Notes: generated by a model not told the origin, from the sequence alone. DNA of 64,000 nt from Acetobacteroides hydrogenigenes (GCF_004340205.1 NZ_SLWB01000002.1:186001-250000); one strand, 5' to 3'. Counted from the stretch's first letter, positions 1-9,334 are shown. Program-made: numbers and translations.

Positions 1-1
1 T

Positions 2-1927
2 CTACTGCACTACTGAGTGACCTTTGTCTGTGAGCATTCTTTCCTCTTCTGGAGTGCATACCTTTATAAGTCCTTCATTTAACCCATGTATTTCTACATT
101 ATAGTCTCTGTATACTTGAAGAGCATTAACAATTTCTTCGGTAATAAGTTGACCAGGAACAAGGAATGGAATTCCTGGAGGATAAGGAACTATCATGGTA
201 GCACAAATTCGCCCGATGGCATTGCGTAATGGCATGAGTTCTCCATCGGTATAGAAGGCGAAGCGAGGTAGGTACTTAATTGGTGAGAGTTTAAGCTTAA
301 AGTCTTTCCATATTTCGTTTACGGCTGCTTCAGGTTGATTTCCGCTCATACGCTCGATGCTTTCGAGTGCAAAGTATAGGCGGTTAATTTTACTTTGTGT
401 TGTTCCGATGGTAATGAGTAGCGTGAGTGTGTTGAAGGTTGTTTTTTCTACTTGTATGTTATGCTTGGTCATAAGGATGCGCTCCACCTCGTGGGCCGTG
501 TAGCCCGAGTTGGTAACGTCGATTGTAACCTTAGTTTTGTCTAGTCGGATGTTATCATTCTTGACTTCCTCAGAAATTAGGTCCTCTAGTTCCAATACCC
601 TAAACTTCTTGAGTGAGTTAATAGATTTCTTTAGCATCTCCGATAGTTTTAACGCATTCGATAGTAGCGAATATCCTTCGAGTACCATCTGTTTGCGAGC
701 GATGTCGAGCGAAGCAATCATGGTGTACTGTGGCGATGTTGAGGTATGCATGTTGAGGTTTTCGGTGAAGAACTCGCGGTTTTTCTCGAAATCCGGATCT
801 TGAACATGAATCATCGATGCTTGGCTAAAAGCCGACATGGTTTTATGCGTCGATTGGGTGGCATAATCGGCACCTGCTTCCATCGCGCAAGGTGCAAACT
901 CGGGGTGGAAATGGGCATAACCAAACCAAGCTTCATCAACAATAATCTTAATGTCCCTATTGTGAGCTTCTTTTACTATATCAGCTATATCGTAAATTAA
1001 ACCATCGTAAGTGCAATTGGTAAGAATTATTGCTTTCAGTTTTTTACCATCGGCAATTGCCTTATCCATCTTTTCGATAATCTGTTTTTTCGGGATTGGC
1101 CCAAATATGCCGTATTTATTATTAACTGATGGCATTAAATAAATAGGTTCAGCACCGCTGATAATCACTCCGTAATGAACAGACTTGTGACAGTTGCGGT
1201 CGAGTAGGATGGCATCGCCTGGTTTAAGTAAGGTTTGTATCAGTATCTTATTGGAAGTAGACGTTCCGTTGGTGGCAAAGAAGGTGTAGCGCGATCCGAA
1301 TGCACGGGCCGCCAGCTCCTGCGCCTCTTTGATAACGCCTTTGGGCTCGAGCAGCGAATCGAGCGCCGGTACCGACACCGATAGGTCTGATGCAAACATG
1401 TTGTGACCAAAGAATTCGTAAAAGTCCTTTACCCAAGGAGAGTTCTTTACCGAAAAACCGCCAGCATGACCAGGAGTATGCCACGAATCGCGAGTGGTGT
1501 TAGAGTAGTCGACTAGCGCATCAAAGAATGGTGCCCTGATTTTTCCGTTGTAAACCACGCTATGAATTTTGCTGGCAATTTCTTCGTAGTCGTTATCGCC
1601 ACGGTAGAAGTAGCCGCTGAGTAACCCTCCGGTGGTATATATTTCGCCTGCCGTTTTATTAGTGAGCAGAAAGATATCTACTTCGAATCGGATCTTGCTG
1701 ATATGCTTGAACAGTTCCTCTCCAACAACGTACGATTTATCGCTATCGCTTATCGGAACTTTCCAAGAGGTAAGAACGGCTTGAATGGAGCCATCGTTGA
1801 GCAAGTGTTGCTCCGCTTCGGCAACATTTTTTGCGGTAAGCATATTCATACCTTGCTTTTCGAGCAGCGAGGCAACTTCGCGGAGGCGTTTAGCTTCCGG
1901 ATCAATTAAAAGGATGGAATAGTTCAT
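2..1927 (-). CDS. Orn/Lys/Arg decarboxylase, PLP-dependent, with receiver-like N-terminus
   Basis: The protein belongs to the fold-type I basic amino acid decarboxylases, which remove CO2 from arginine, lysine or ornithine to give polyamine precursors or consume acid. Residues 1-125 look like the response-regulator-like 'wing' domain of this family. The large PLP domain follows, with a WHTPGHAGG motif, a DEAWFGYAHFHP stretch and the Schiff-base lysine in STHKTMS (K362 from the ATG). About 641 residues is short next to the 710-750 aa of inducible enterobacterial enzymes. I start at the ATG at 1927, since the upstream in-frame codon is TTG and a TAGATTTG box lies just upstream. The substrate cannot be read from sequence; arginine is a guess. 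Confidence 0.9.
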   Translation of the reverse strand: MNYSILLIDPEAKRLREVASLLEKQGMNMLTAKNVAEAEQHLLNDGSIQAVLTSWKVPISDSDKSYVVGEELFKHISKIRFEVDIFLLTNKTAGEIYTTGGLLSGYFYRGDNDYEEIASKIHSVVYNGKIRAPFFDALVDYSNTTRDSWHTPGHAGGFSVKNSPWVKDFYEFFGHNMFASDLSVSVPALDSLLEPKGVIKEAQELAARAFGSRYTFFATNGTSTSNKILIQTLLKPGDAILLDRNCHKSVHYGVIISGAEPIYLMPSVNNKYGIFGPIPKKQIIEKMDKAIADGKKLKAIILTNCTYDGLIYDIADIVKEAHNRDIKIIVDEAWFGYAHFHPEFAPCAMEAGADYATQSTHKTMSAFSQASMIHVQDPDFEKNREFFTENLNMHTSTSPQYTMIASLDIARKQMVLEGYSLLSNALKLSEMLKKSINSLKKFRVLELEDLISEEVKNDNIRLDKTKVTIDVTNSGYTAHEVERILMTKHNIQVEKTTFNTLTLLITIGTTQSKINRLYFALESIERMSGNQPEAAVNEIWKDFKLKLSPIKYLPRFAFYTDGELMPLRNAIGRICATMIVPYPPGIPFLVPGQLITEEIVNALQVYRDYNVEIHGLNEGLIKVCTPEEERMLTDKGHSVVQ

Positions 1928-1949
1928 AGCCAATCAAATATTATAGTTA

Positions 1950-1957
1950 CAAATCTA
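1950..1957 (-). promoter_or_regulatory. Bacteroidota-type -7 box TAGATTTG for the decarboxylase
   Basis: On the minus strand this octamer fits TAnnTTTG and lies 23 bp before the ATG at 1927, which supports that start over the upstream TTG. The -33 element was not clear. Confidence 0.5.
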
Positions 1958-1978
1958 CCTGTTTTTTTCGTAAACATA

Positions 1979-2003
1979 AAAAAGCGTCAAAAAGACGCTT
2001 TTT
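1979..2003 (-). terminator. Intrinsic terminator after the ferredoxin gene
   Basis: A perfect 10-bp stem (AAAAAGCGTC / GACGCTTTTT) encloses a 5-nt A loop. It lies 28 bp past the ferredoxin stop and is U-rich when read on either strand, so it also insulates the decarboxylase promoter region. Confidence 0.85.
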
Positions 2004-2030
2004 ATAGTATCTAGTATGTAGTCTCTTTTG

Positions 2031-2252
2031 TTACTTTATCACTAAGATACATCGTGATGGGCAGCTAGCAATGGCCGATGATAGTACGTCATCATCGTCA
2101 GGAAAGAGTTCCGTGACTGTCGAATCTTTTTCGGGGCGTCCTCCATAGAGATTTGCTTTGCCATTTTCGTCCATTACAAAGTAGGCTGCTGCAATATCCA
2201 TGCAGTTTCCGCATCCAATGCATTCGAGAGGAGTTAGCACAATTTTTTTCAT
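2031..2252 (-). CDS. Single-cluster [4Fe-4S] ferredoxin
   Basis: This 73-residue acidic protein has C11-x2-C14-x2-C17 near the N-terminus and C64-P near the C-terminus, the four-ligand pattern of one [4Fe-4S] cluster. C68 is an extra cysteine. Such proteins carry single low-potential electrons in the cytoplasm. It starts 31 bp after the stop of the U32 gene on the same strand, and a terminator follows it, so the two are likely co-transcribed. This suggests, without proof, that it could supply electrons to the Fe-S U32 protein. Confidence 0.88.
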   Translation of the reverse strand: MKKIVLTPLECIGCGNCMDIAAAYFVMDENGKANLYGGRPEKDSTVTELFPDDDDVLSSAIASCPSRCILVIK

Positions 2253-2283
2253 TTTTTTTCTGTCTCGTTTATTGAAATCTGTG

Positions 2284-3528
2284 CTACTCTTCTTCTACAT
2301 TGACCATTTTGTAGAGCTTATCGCCACGACGAACTTTGTCTAAAGGTAGCGAACAGAGAACTCCTTTGTTGGCCTTTTCTGTTTCTTCTAAATCTACTCT
2401 TATTTCTTTAACTACGTCTTCAACAACACCTGTTGTTGGACCCATAACTACAATGCTATCACCTTTATGAAGTTCGGCAGCTTCAATCTGTACTTCAGCA
2501 ACGTTAAGTTTGCCAAAGTAGTTGGTTACTTTGCCTACGTATACCTTTCTTTTGGTTGCCTTAGAACCGTATACTTTGCTCCATTCTCCCATTTTTCGGC
2601 CAAGATAGTACCCATCCCAAAAACCTCTGTTAAATACTTCGGATAGACGGCTTTCCCATTGGTCAATTTTATCCTTTGAATAGGTTCCATCAAGAATGGC
2701 ATTTACCGCCTCGTTGTAGGTTTCCACAACACGCTTAACGTACTCGGCCGAACGTGCTCTACCTTCTATCTTTAATACCCTTACACCAGCTCCGATAACT
2801 TTATCAAGAAAACCGATGGTGCAAAGATCTTTTGGAGACATTATGTACTCGTGGTCGATCTCTAGCTGATTTCCTGTTTCCTTTTCGGTAACCACGTAGG
2901 CTTTTCGGCAGGTTTGCTGGCAGGCACCTCGGTTGGCAGAGGCGTTATTCTCATGTAGGCTCATGTAGCACTTACCCGAAATGGCCATACAAAGCGCACC
3001 ATGCACAAACATCTCAATTTTTACAGGCTCGCCGTATGGTCCACGAAGATCTTCCGCAATAATTTGCTTGTGGATGTTCTTCACCTGGGTCATGTTGAGC
3101 TCGCGGGCGAGCACCACCACATCAGCAAACTGGGCATAGAACTTTAAAGCCTCGTAGTTGCTTACGTTTAGCTGGGTTGATATGTGAACCTCCACATCGT
3201 TGGCACGAGCATAGGAGATTGCAGCCATATCCGAAGCGATAATTGCACTAACCTCCGACGTTTTTGCGGCATCAATAACCTTACGCATCATCGATATGTC
3301 GTGGTCGTACATGACGGTATTCAACGTTAGGTACGACTTAACGCCATTCTCGTAACAAATGGAGGCAATGTTACGCAAATCGTCGAGCGTAAAGTTGTTT
3401 GAAGACTTTGAACGCATGTTCAGCTGTTCCACGCCAAAGTAAACGGAGTTAGCTCCGGCGTTAATGGCGGTCATTAGCGATTCGTAGCTACCTACGGGCG
3501 CCATTATTTCTATATCTTTTCGTGTCAT
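2284..3528 (-). CDS. Peptidase U32-family RNA hydroxylase-like protein (TrhP/YegQ type)
   Basis: The 414 residues match the U32 family from end to end. The signature around residues 174-189 (MFVHGALCMAISGKCY) is present, with C180, C187, C203 and a later cysteine in KDLCTI as candidate Fe-S ligands. Despite the name, characterised members hydroxylate RNA from prephenate: TrhP modifies tRNA U34 and RlhA modifies 23S rRNA. The length fits the short single-unit TrhP form rather than the ~650-aa RlhA form. It heads a likely two-gene unit with the ferredoxin. The TrhP assignment is inferred from length and motif. Confidence 0.85.
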   Translation of the reverse strand: MTRKDIEIMAPVGSYESLMTAINAGANSVYFGVEQLNMRSKSSNNFTLDDLRNIASICYENGVKSYLTLNTVMYDHDISMMRKVIDAAKTSEVSAIIASDMAAISYARANDVEVHISTQLNVSNYEALKFYAQFADVVVLARELNMTQVKNIHKQIIAEDLRGPYGEPVKIEMFVHGALCMAISGKCYMSLHENNASANRGACQQTCRKAYVVTEKETGNQLEIDHEYIMSPKDLCTIGFLDKVIGAGVRVLKIEGRARSAEYVKRVVETYNEAVNAILDGTYSKDKIDQWESRLSEVFNRGFWDGYYLGRKMGEWSKVYGSKATKRKVYVGKVTNYFGKLNVAEVQIEAAELHKGDSIVVMGPTTGVVEDVVKEIRVDLEETEKANKGVLCSLPLDKVRRGDKLYKMVNVEEE

Positions 3529-3552
3529 TGCTTACGGTTGGATGATTGGCGG

Positions 3553-3560
3553 CAAAGATA
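3553..3560 (-). promoter_or_regulatory. -7 box TATCTTTG for the U32 gene
   Basis: This TAnnTTTG match lies 25 bp upstream of the U32 ATG on the minus strand, at the usual Bacteroidota spacing. Confidence 0.5.
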
Positions 3561-3731
3561 GTGATTAGATATGATTTGTCTTTTTATAGTCTGATAGTTA
3601 CCAGATATTAACCATTATAGGCGGGATTTATAGGTATAGGTTGTGTGACCTTTTTAAAAAAAGCTATACAAAAATCCTTCTATAAGGGCGGTAATGTTAA
3701 ATGTAGATTATATTTCGTTAGCTTAAATCTT

Positions 3732-3739
3732 TATGTTTG
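3732..3739 (+). promoter_or_regulatory. -7 box TATGTTTG for the lipoprotein gene at 3820
   Basis: A TAnnTTTG match 81 bp before the start codon. It would leave an ~75-nt leader. Weak evidence taken alone. Confidence 0.35.
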
Positions 3740-3819
3740 GTGCGCGATTAATGGGGTGTTAATAAAACGGTAGGCCCAATGCCGTCAATTGTTAAACCTT
3801 TAATATTAAGAAGACCCAC

Positions 3820-4527
3820 ATGAGAAAGAATCTAATCTTAGCCTGCGTGGCTTTAGTCGCGCTCGCAGCATGTTCAAATGATGATGACAAGAATGGTAAC
3901 TTTGGTTTAGAATTTAAGGCTGTTAAGGAAACCTCTACACTTAAAGCAGCAGTTCTATCGGATTTCGATATTACCGATTTTAATGTAATGCTTGGTGAGG
4001 TGGAATTTGAATTCGATCAGAATCCAGACAACCCAGCTTATTTGCCTGAAGAGGTAGAGTATCGAGGACCATTTGAGTTTGCCATTTTAAAAGGAAAACA
4101 GCTTGGTAGCATTACGCTTCCTGAAATTTCACTTCCTGTAGGACCTCTTGAGGAGATTGAATTTGATATTGAGCAAAACAAGAGTTTGCCGACTTCTCAT
4201 TCAATGTACGGGAAAACGGTTTTAATTAAGGGAACCTATAAAGGTACTCCTATTGAAATCTGGGACAATAGGGAAGCCGAGCTTGAAATTGATTACGAGA
4301 CAGAAGCTGATAGAATTACTCTTACCTCGCAGCTTAGCTGTTTGGACGTAAAGGTTAATGTAAATGGCATTCTTGCTAGCCTAGTTGCTGCTATCGATCC
4401 TACTAAACTTGTTGATACCAACAAAGATGGTAAGATTCAAGTTGGCCCAGGAAGTCCTGATAAGGTAGAACTTTCAGTAAGCTTGGCTGAACTTATCGAT
4501 AAGAGTAGCTCGTTAGATAAGAACTAG
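3820..4527 (+). CDS. Predicted lipoprotein, DUF4382-like
   Basis: A 235-residue exported lipoprotein. The N-terminus is a short basic and hydrophobic signal ending in LAAC (lipid-modified C18), followed by an acidic SNDDD stretch. In Bacteroidota such acidic residues after the cysteine often accompany surface exposure. The rest is beta-rich and acidic with no recognised catalytic motif. It resembles the DUF4382 lipoproteins in layout (VLSDFDITDFNV... then repeated beta strands), but the family call is uncertain. It stands alone, with its own promoter-like box and a strong terminator, so it is probably monocistronic. Confidence 0.8.
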   Translation: MRKNLILACVALVALAACSNDDDKNGNFGLEFKAVKETSTLKAAVLSDFDITDFNVMLGEVEFEFDQNPDNPAYLPEEVEYRGPFEFAILKGKQLGSITLPEISLPVGPLEEIEFDIEQNKSLPTSHSMYGKTVLIKGTYKGTPIEIWDNREAELEIDYETEADRITLTSQLSCLDVKVNVNGILASLVAAIDPTKLVDTNKDGKIQVGPGSPDKVELSVSLAELIDKSSSLDKN

Positions 4528-4552
4528 TAAGGTTAACTTAAAGTATGATATT

Positions 4553-4583
4553 GAGCGGGGATTGGGCACCCGCTCTTTTTTTT
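4553..4583 (+). terminator. Intrinsic terminator after the lipoprotein gene
   Basis: The stem GAGCGGG / CCCGCTC has a 9-nt loop and is followed by eight T residues. Confidence 0.88.
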
Positions 4584-4621
4584 CAAATATTGATTTCTGT
4601 GATAACAGGAGGAGGGTCTTA

Positions 4622-5293
4622 TTAGAGTTTTTGCATCTGTGGTAAAGTAGATTTCCCTGTTAATGGTGTTGTATAGTTTGTGAGGGCGTTTTTGTGAACA
4701 ACTGCAAGAACATTGAAGCTAATAGTGATTTCGCGGTCTACAACGATCATCCCAAGCATTGCGGTTGGTTGCTTTATTTTAAAATCGGTCATGCTAATAA
4801 CTTCGTTGCCTGTAATTCTAAAGGTGTTTTTGTCTATTTGCTGAATAAGAATGTCCACATTCACATCGCGTGTGGTATTGGCAATCGTCATGCTTATGGA
4901 GGCTTGATACTTTGCTGTTTTGTTTGGATATCGTGCAACGAGTTTAGCCTCTTTGAGATTTAGCAGAATGAATGGATATTTGTCTGCAATAAGCGATTTG
5001 CTAAGATCTTTTTCAATGAGCTTACTGCCGCAGTTGAGCGATTTTACCATCAGGTCAACATCGGCATTGTAAAAGCTAACCAAGTTTATTCCTTCTGGTT
5101 CGAAGGATAGCAGATCTCCTTTTTGTGCAATATTGGCGGTGTAGCACTTGAATGTGTTGATATTGCTTTTTCCGGAAATGGATATTTGGCTATTGGGTAG
5201 TATTTCATACGAATAGGAGTGTATGTTGGGGCTGTTTGAGGCTCCAAAAGCGATAAGAGATGCCTGAAGTAAAAACTTTGCTAGCATTGGCAA
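4622..5293 (-). CDS. YceI-family lipocalin-like protein
   Basis: This 223-residue protein has a hydrophobic N-terminus compatible with export, then the YceI beta-barrel pattern: an early 'GKSNINTFKCY' segment, a long central beta region, a conserved TDFKIKQPTAMLG motif near residue 180, and a C-terminal strand. YceI proteins are periplasmic or secreted lipocalin-fold proteins that bind polyisoprenoid or other hydrophobic ligands. It is the last gene of a three-gene minus-strand group (YceI, porin, YceI) and is more divergent and longer than the upstream copy at 6734-7318. Confidence 0.82.
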   Translation of the reverse strand: MPMLAKFLLQASLIAFGASNSPNIHSYSYEILPNSQISISGKSNINTFKCYTANIAQKGDLLSFEPEGINLVSFYNADVDLMVKSLNCGSKLIEKDLSKSLIADKYPFILLNLKEAKLVARYPNKTAKYQASISMTIANTTRDVNVDILIQQIDKNTFRITGNEVISMTDFKIKQPTAMLGMIVVDREITISFNVLAVVHKNALTNYTTPLTGKSTLPQMQKL

Positions 5294-5352
5294 CTTATTA
5301 ATAGCAGGGGGCTTTGTGAGTGCCTCCCTGCTATATCGTTTTCGATTAAGCG

Positions 5353-6675
5353 TTAAAAACCAACAACTGCTTCTACTACAAGTCCATCAAACTTGCCTCC
5401 ATTGTAAAGGTTGTTTGTAGGGAACCCGTTGTATTTTTGTTTAACGTATTCTGCTTTCAACAGAATGTTCTTGGTGAAGAAGTAACCCGCTGCGAAAGCG
5501 TTGCGGGTAATGCTGGCATCCATTGCTGTTGGTAAAAGTTCGCCGCTTAGCTTGTTGTAGCGCGCTCCAACATAGAAGTTTTCCTTTTCACCAAAATAGT
5601 AGAGAAGGTCTCCGGCTATTTGATTAACCTTGCGCTTGTCTACCTGAGTGGCTGCGTTGGTGTAGGGACGTCCTTTTGCCCATTCGTAGGTTCCGAAGAA
5701 CTCAAGGCCATGGTACTTAGTAAACAAGTTAGTCATAAGAGAGCTTACCTGGTAGTCAAAGCCTGGAGAGAAGCGGCCAGTGGTAAAGTTTGCAGTTAGA
5801 TCGGTAGAGTTGGTAAGAACTCCCCAATAGTGAGAGCCGCCACGATCGCCCGCATATAGCGTATTTCTTGTTGACCCACCGTTGTAGTATCCCGATTGGG
5901 TAACGCGTACTCTCCATCCATCAACGGGGTAACCGTCAAAGCCCACCTTCCCATATATGGAAGGTTTTTTTGCTCTGGTTTCGCCTGTTGCGGTATTGGT
6001 CTTTTCAATAACGTCGCCTTTGAGCAATCCGTTGCTCAAACCTGCTACGCCAAGAAAACTGTTGTATTTAACCTCTACCTCGCCCGCAATTTCGGTTGCA
6101 AAAGCATCCATAATAAGGTTTTCTGCAAAAGGATTTAGGATGGAGTTTCCATTGTCGGTACGGCGGAAATGTGCATCACCGTAGTTAATCTCCATGTGAC
6201 CAACCTTGATAGTGGTATACTTCATCAGGTTGTCGAAGAACTCTCCTTTAATAAATGGAAGCTTATCCATTTGGACGTAGCCCCCTTTTACCCAGGTTTC
6301 GTTGTGGTGTCGAGCAGCAAGGTAAAGGGTAAGGTTAAGCTTAACGCCGTCGGCAAGTTGAGCGTCAAACGTCATGTTTGCCGAAGCAAGGCCAAAACCA
6401 TTCTCAATAGGGGTGAGCTTGTTTTGGTCAACTCCATTTACAACATTTGGATTATTGCTGTGCTTGAGAGTTTGAAATGATTGTGTAAAGCCAGCCCCTA
6501 CTCTAAGCTTCTGACCTGTGTAGGCCACAGAATCTTTCTTAGATGTTTCGAACCTATTCTTCCCGTACTGGTCGTTCTTGTTGTGGTACTGTATTTCGGC
6601 AAACTGAGCCGATGCTCCTAAAGAGCTTGCTCCCAGAAGCGCAAGTACCAAGGCGAATCTTACTTTCGATTTCAT
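5353..6675 (-). CDS. Outer-membrane porin-like beta-barrel protein
   Basis: About 440 residues with a clear signal peptide (KSKVRFALVLALLGASSLGASAQ) and alternating aromatic-rich strands typical of a 16-18-stranded trimeric porin (phosphate-selective or DcaP-like). The last residues (VVEAVVGF) end in phenylalanine, the usual outer-membrane assembly signal. I start at the ATG at 6675; the 14-residue upstream extension would hide the signal peptide. It sits 17 bp into the gap after the first YceI gene and 59 bp before the second. The solute carried is unknown. Confidence 0.82.
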   Translation of the reverse strand: MKSKVRFALVLALLGASSLGASAQFAEIQYHNKNDQYGKNRFETSKKDSVAYTGQKLRVGAGFTQSFQTLKHSNNPNVVNGVDQNKLTPIENGFGLASANMTFDAQLADGVKLNLTLYLAARHHNETWVKGGYVQMDKLPFIKGEFFDNLMKYTTIKVGHMEINYGDAHFRRTDNGNSILNPFAENLIMDAFATEIAGEVEVKYNSFLGVAGLSNGLLKGDVIEKTNTATGETRAKKPSIYGKVGFDGYPVDGWRVRVTQSGYYNGGSTRNTLYAGDRGGSHYWGVLTNSTDLTANFTTGRFSPGFDYQVSSLMTNLFTKYHGLEFFGTYEWAKGRPYTNAATQVDKRKVNQIAGDLLYYFGEKENFYVGARYNKLSGELLPTAMDASITRNAFAAGYFFTKNILLKAEYVKQKYNGFPTNNLYNGGKFDGLVVEAVVGF

Positions 6676-6733
6676 TGTGGTGATATTAATTGTTAGAACC
6701 TGTTTTTCCAGCGACATACTGGTGGTTATTTTG

Positions 6734-7318
6734 CTACTTCTTAAGAAGTAGGTAGATGTTTAATGTTACATCGTTGGCCGTTTTAAGCGTTCCAAGCAGC
6801 GCAGTTGGTGGCTTTAGGTTAAAGTCGCTCATCTTGATTCGTCTTGATGTACGCACCTCAATGTCGCCATTGCCCTGTGTAGTTGCTTTAACTACGAAAT
6901 CAACCGGAATAGTTGTTGTCTTAATGGTGATATTGCCCGTAAGGTTTATGGTTGATACATTTCCGGAAGTTTGAACGCCATTTATTTTTGATAGTACAAA
7001 CTTGATTCGGGGGTAGTTTTCGGAATCAAAGCATTCCTTTATTTTTTTGTCCATAATGCTACCCTTTGAGCCAGCAAGAGAATTGGCGTCGACATCTACT
7101 ACTGCTGATTTTATTCCTGTTATCGTATTGTTCTCAACATAAAAATCGGAGATGCCAGAAAGCTTTCCGACCGATGCAGTCCAATCGTGAATGTTCGAAG
7201 TTCCTACGATTTCCACCTTTTGAGTTTTTATCGTATATCGAACCTGTGCAAAAGCAGACTGGGTGCATAGTATTAAGAGCAGTACAAGTGCGGGAATGAA
7301 GTGGACTATTCTCCTCAT
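6734..7318 (-). CDS. YceI-family lipocalin-like protein (first of the cluster)
   Basis: A 194-residue exported protein: signal peptide to about residue 25 (ends SAFAQ), then the YceI fold with VEIVGTSNIHDWTASVG near the N-terminus and MSDFNLKPPTALLGTLK near residue 170. The SNIHDW element is strongly conserved in this family. It leads the YceI-porin-YceI group. The arrangement suggests two periplasmic lipid-binding proteins serving one porin, but no substrate can be read from the sequence. Confidence 0.88.
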   Translation of the reverse strand: MRRIVHFIPALVLLLILCTQSAFAQVRYTIKTQKVEIVGTSNIHDWTASVGKLSGISDFYVENNTITGIKSAVVDVDANSLAGSKGSIMDKKIKECFDSENYPRIKFVLSKINGVQTSGNVSTINLTGNITIKTTTIPVDFVVKATTQGNGDIEVRTSRRIKMSDFNLKPPTALLGTLKTANDVTLNIYLLLKK

Positions 7319-7684
7319 AAGTTTCGATTTTAAATTGTTTTCATCTAAACGTACGAGTTACACTCAATGTTAAGTGTTTTAAATTCAAATAGAGTATAAA
7401 TAGCAGTCTATGTACTCTAGTGCTCCAAACCAGTTTTAAGTGTGTAAAACGATTTATTTTTGCTGTTTGTTTGAAAACAGTCTAAATAAGAATAGTAAAA
7501 CAGAATCTTTTCAAGTGTTTTATAGGATACAAATAGTAGATATTTGGGTAATTGCGATTAAAACAGCTGATGCTTTTGCCTCCAGGCAATCTGGATAGCA
7601 TACTTGCAAATGTGGCAGCAACTCTAATGGTTGAATGTTTTGATGGGACGTATGTTTTTGTATGTCTGATTGGGGTAGGGGATA
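7319..7684. other. 366-bp intergenic region upstream of the YceI cluster
   Basis: This AT-rich stretch must hold the YceI promoter (minus strand) and the 3' end of the radical SAM gene. A small palindrome, ACACT-N8-AGTGT, lies at about 7351-7368. Short overlapping frames here show no coding character. I see no RNA gene. Confidence 0.4.
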
Positions 7685-8980
7685 TTATAATATTACCTTT
7701 TCTGGCCAAGGATTTATTTTGGACGTCCCCCAAAGCTTACTTATGTAGCTTATAGAGAAAAAATCCTCAAAAGCATGAATCCAATATGTTCCTTTATCAG
7801 TTAATTCTATCAGGTCATTCCTGTAATCTAAAAATCCAACTTTGTTCAGTAGCTTCATATATGTTCCGTACTTTTCATCAAAGCTTCGGTTAAACCGCCG
7901 TTCGAAATCGCTTTTCCTGAATTTTGTTTCATAAATCCGCCAGTAAAGCCACCCTGCCATCTGTGATTTCTCTGATAGATTTACCGATAATGCAATTGGC
8001 GAAGTGTTACTATCAATTGCCTTTACATATTCTGCCACATTAAATGTGTTCACATAAAAAATATCTTTGAGATAAGAACCGCCACTGGCACCTAGTCCTA
8101 GGTAAGAAGGAACAGTGACTGAACAATATTTGTCAACCCCCTTTTGAGTAAACGCCCATACAGACGATCGATAGAAGCCAGAATCGTAAAAAATATCTTC
8201 TATCACCTTTAGGAATTTTCTTCTCCGTAGAATTGTTGCCGCTGCATTCTTGTTTTGAGTGACTTCCCGCCCAAATCGCGTGTATGGGAAACGAAACAGC
8301 GGGTATGTAGCCGCTTGATTAACTCCAAGTTTGACCATGTCGTATACAGCCTGTTCAACTTCTGCTGTAGTTTGACCAGGTAGGTCGAAGATATAATCGA
8401 TGTTTACACACTCGAAATCTTTGGCGACAGCTCTTTCCATAATATCTTTGACCTCGCTAACGCTATACGGTCTTTCCAACGCTTTCAAATGCCTGTCCTG
8501 AAGAGCTTCGACACCAACGCTAAGGTATTTAACACCTAGTGCTTTCAAGGTATTCAGGTTTTCATTACTAAGATGGTTGGGGTGGCTTTCAATGTGAATG
8601 GAACACTGCATATTAAAATTCTTATAAATGGCATCAAGAATATCCCCAAGACCGTTGCCCAACATGGAAGTTGGTGTGCCACCTCCAATGTAAAAGCTCG
8701 ATATCGGTTTGCCATCCATCATATCGGCATATTTTTCAACCTCTTTTATTACGGCTTTTGCATATTTTTTAGCCATATCATCCCGGAATATCTCTTTGTT
8801 GTATGGACAATACGGGCATATCTGGTTGCAAAAAGGAATATGCAGGTACAATCCAATTTTATCAAGTTCATGAATATTTCTTGCTATAGAATAGTCATCA
8901 GGAATAGTGTTCTGAAACTTTATTTCGCGCTCACCAGTTAGCTTTTGGCTTATTTTTCTTCGTATTACATCTGAAATCAT
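7685..8980 (-). CDS. HemN/HemW-like radical SAM protein
   Basis: The first 60 residues lead into YLHIPFCNQICPYC, the CxxxCxxC motif that binds the radical-SAM [4Fe-4S] cluster. A GGGTPT glycine-rich motif near residue 103 and a C-terminal region like the HemN_C domain follow. Known relatives are oxygen-independent coproporphyrinogen oxidases, the heme chaperone HemW and heme-degrading HutW/ChuW. The second aromatic after the cluster is Y rather than the F typical of HemW, so orthology to HemW is doubtful. It stands alone, and its base composition is more AT-rich than the genes around it. I prefer the ATG at 8980 to the GTG at 8986. Confidence 0.8.
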   Translation of the reverse strand: MISDVIRRKISQKLTGEREIKFQNTIPDDYSIARNIHELDKIGLYLHIPFCNQICPYCPYNKEIFRDDMAKKYAKAVIKEVEKYADMMDGKPISSFYIGGGTPTSMLGNGLGDILDAIYKNFNMQCSIHIESHPNHLSNENLNTLKALGVKYLSVGVEALQDRHLKALERPYSVSEVKDIMERAVAKDFECVNIDYIFDLPGQTTAEVEQAVYDMVKLGVNQAATYPLFRFPYTRFGREVTQNKNAAATILRRRKFLKVIEDIFYDSGFYRSSVWAFTQKGVDKYCSVTVPSYLGLGASGGSYLKDIFYVNTFNVAEYVKAIDSNTSPIALSVNLSEKSQMAGWLYWRIYETKFRKSDFERRFNRSFDEKYGTYMKLLNKVGFLDYRNDLIELTDKGTYWIHAFEDFFSISYISKLWGTSKINPWPEKVIL

Positions 8981-9226
8981 AACCACAGGTATTTAATCTA
9001 AATCATTACAGTGCTTTTTAGAATAATACTTTAACTCATAGAGAGCTTGTAAACAATCAGAAATATTTTAGGAATGGCACTTGATGCTTCAGTAGTCAGC
9101 GTGTAGTTCCTCATCTGCTTATCTAACTATATACAAGTTAGTGAATAATTAAGGTTTTGTCAAAATGCCGGAAATGTTGGCTGTATGGGCAACAAGCACC
9201 TGCGGGCTGCCGTTCCTTTGCTAAAC

Positions 9227-9301
9227 ATGGGCTTTTATAGAGCCTTGTTTGACAAAGGCAAAAGCCCATCGCTGTCAGGCAATAACAGAATAGGCGACAG
9301 C
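9227..9301. other. Two adjacent structured hairpins downstream of the GH2 gene
   Basis: Hairpin one pairs ATGGGCTTTT (9227-9236) with AAAAGCCCAT (9260-9269) and, after a 5-nt bulge, GCCTT with AAGGC, leaving an 8-nt loop. Hairpin two pairs GCTGTC (9271-9276) with GACAGC (9296-9301). With the terminator that follows they form three consecutive stems. Nothing else is recognisable in the 8981-9418 gap. Confidence 0.5.
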
Positions 9302-9334
9302 AAAAAAATAGCGCAGCCTTTGGTGTAGCTGCGC
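9302..9334 (-). terminator. Intrinsic terminator after the GH2 gene
   Basis: GCGCAGC (9311-9317) pairs with GCTGCGC (9328-9334). Read on the minus strand it is followed by a seven-T run (9302-9308). The plus strand also has a T-rich tail, so it could act both ways. Confidence 0.8.

Noticed and set aside
7482-7755. Opposed small frames of 83 and 67 codons at the radical SAM 3' end
   Set aside because: They overlap each other antisense and the true gene end, with no recognisable motif or start signal.
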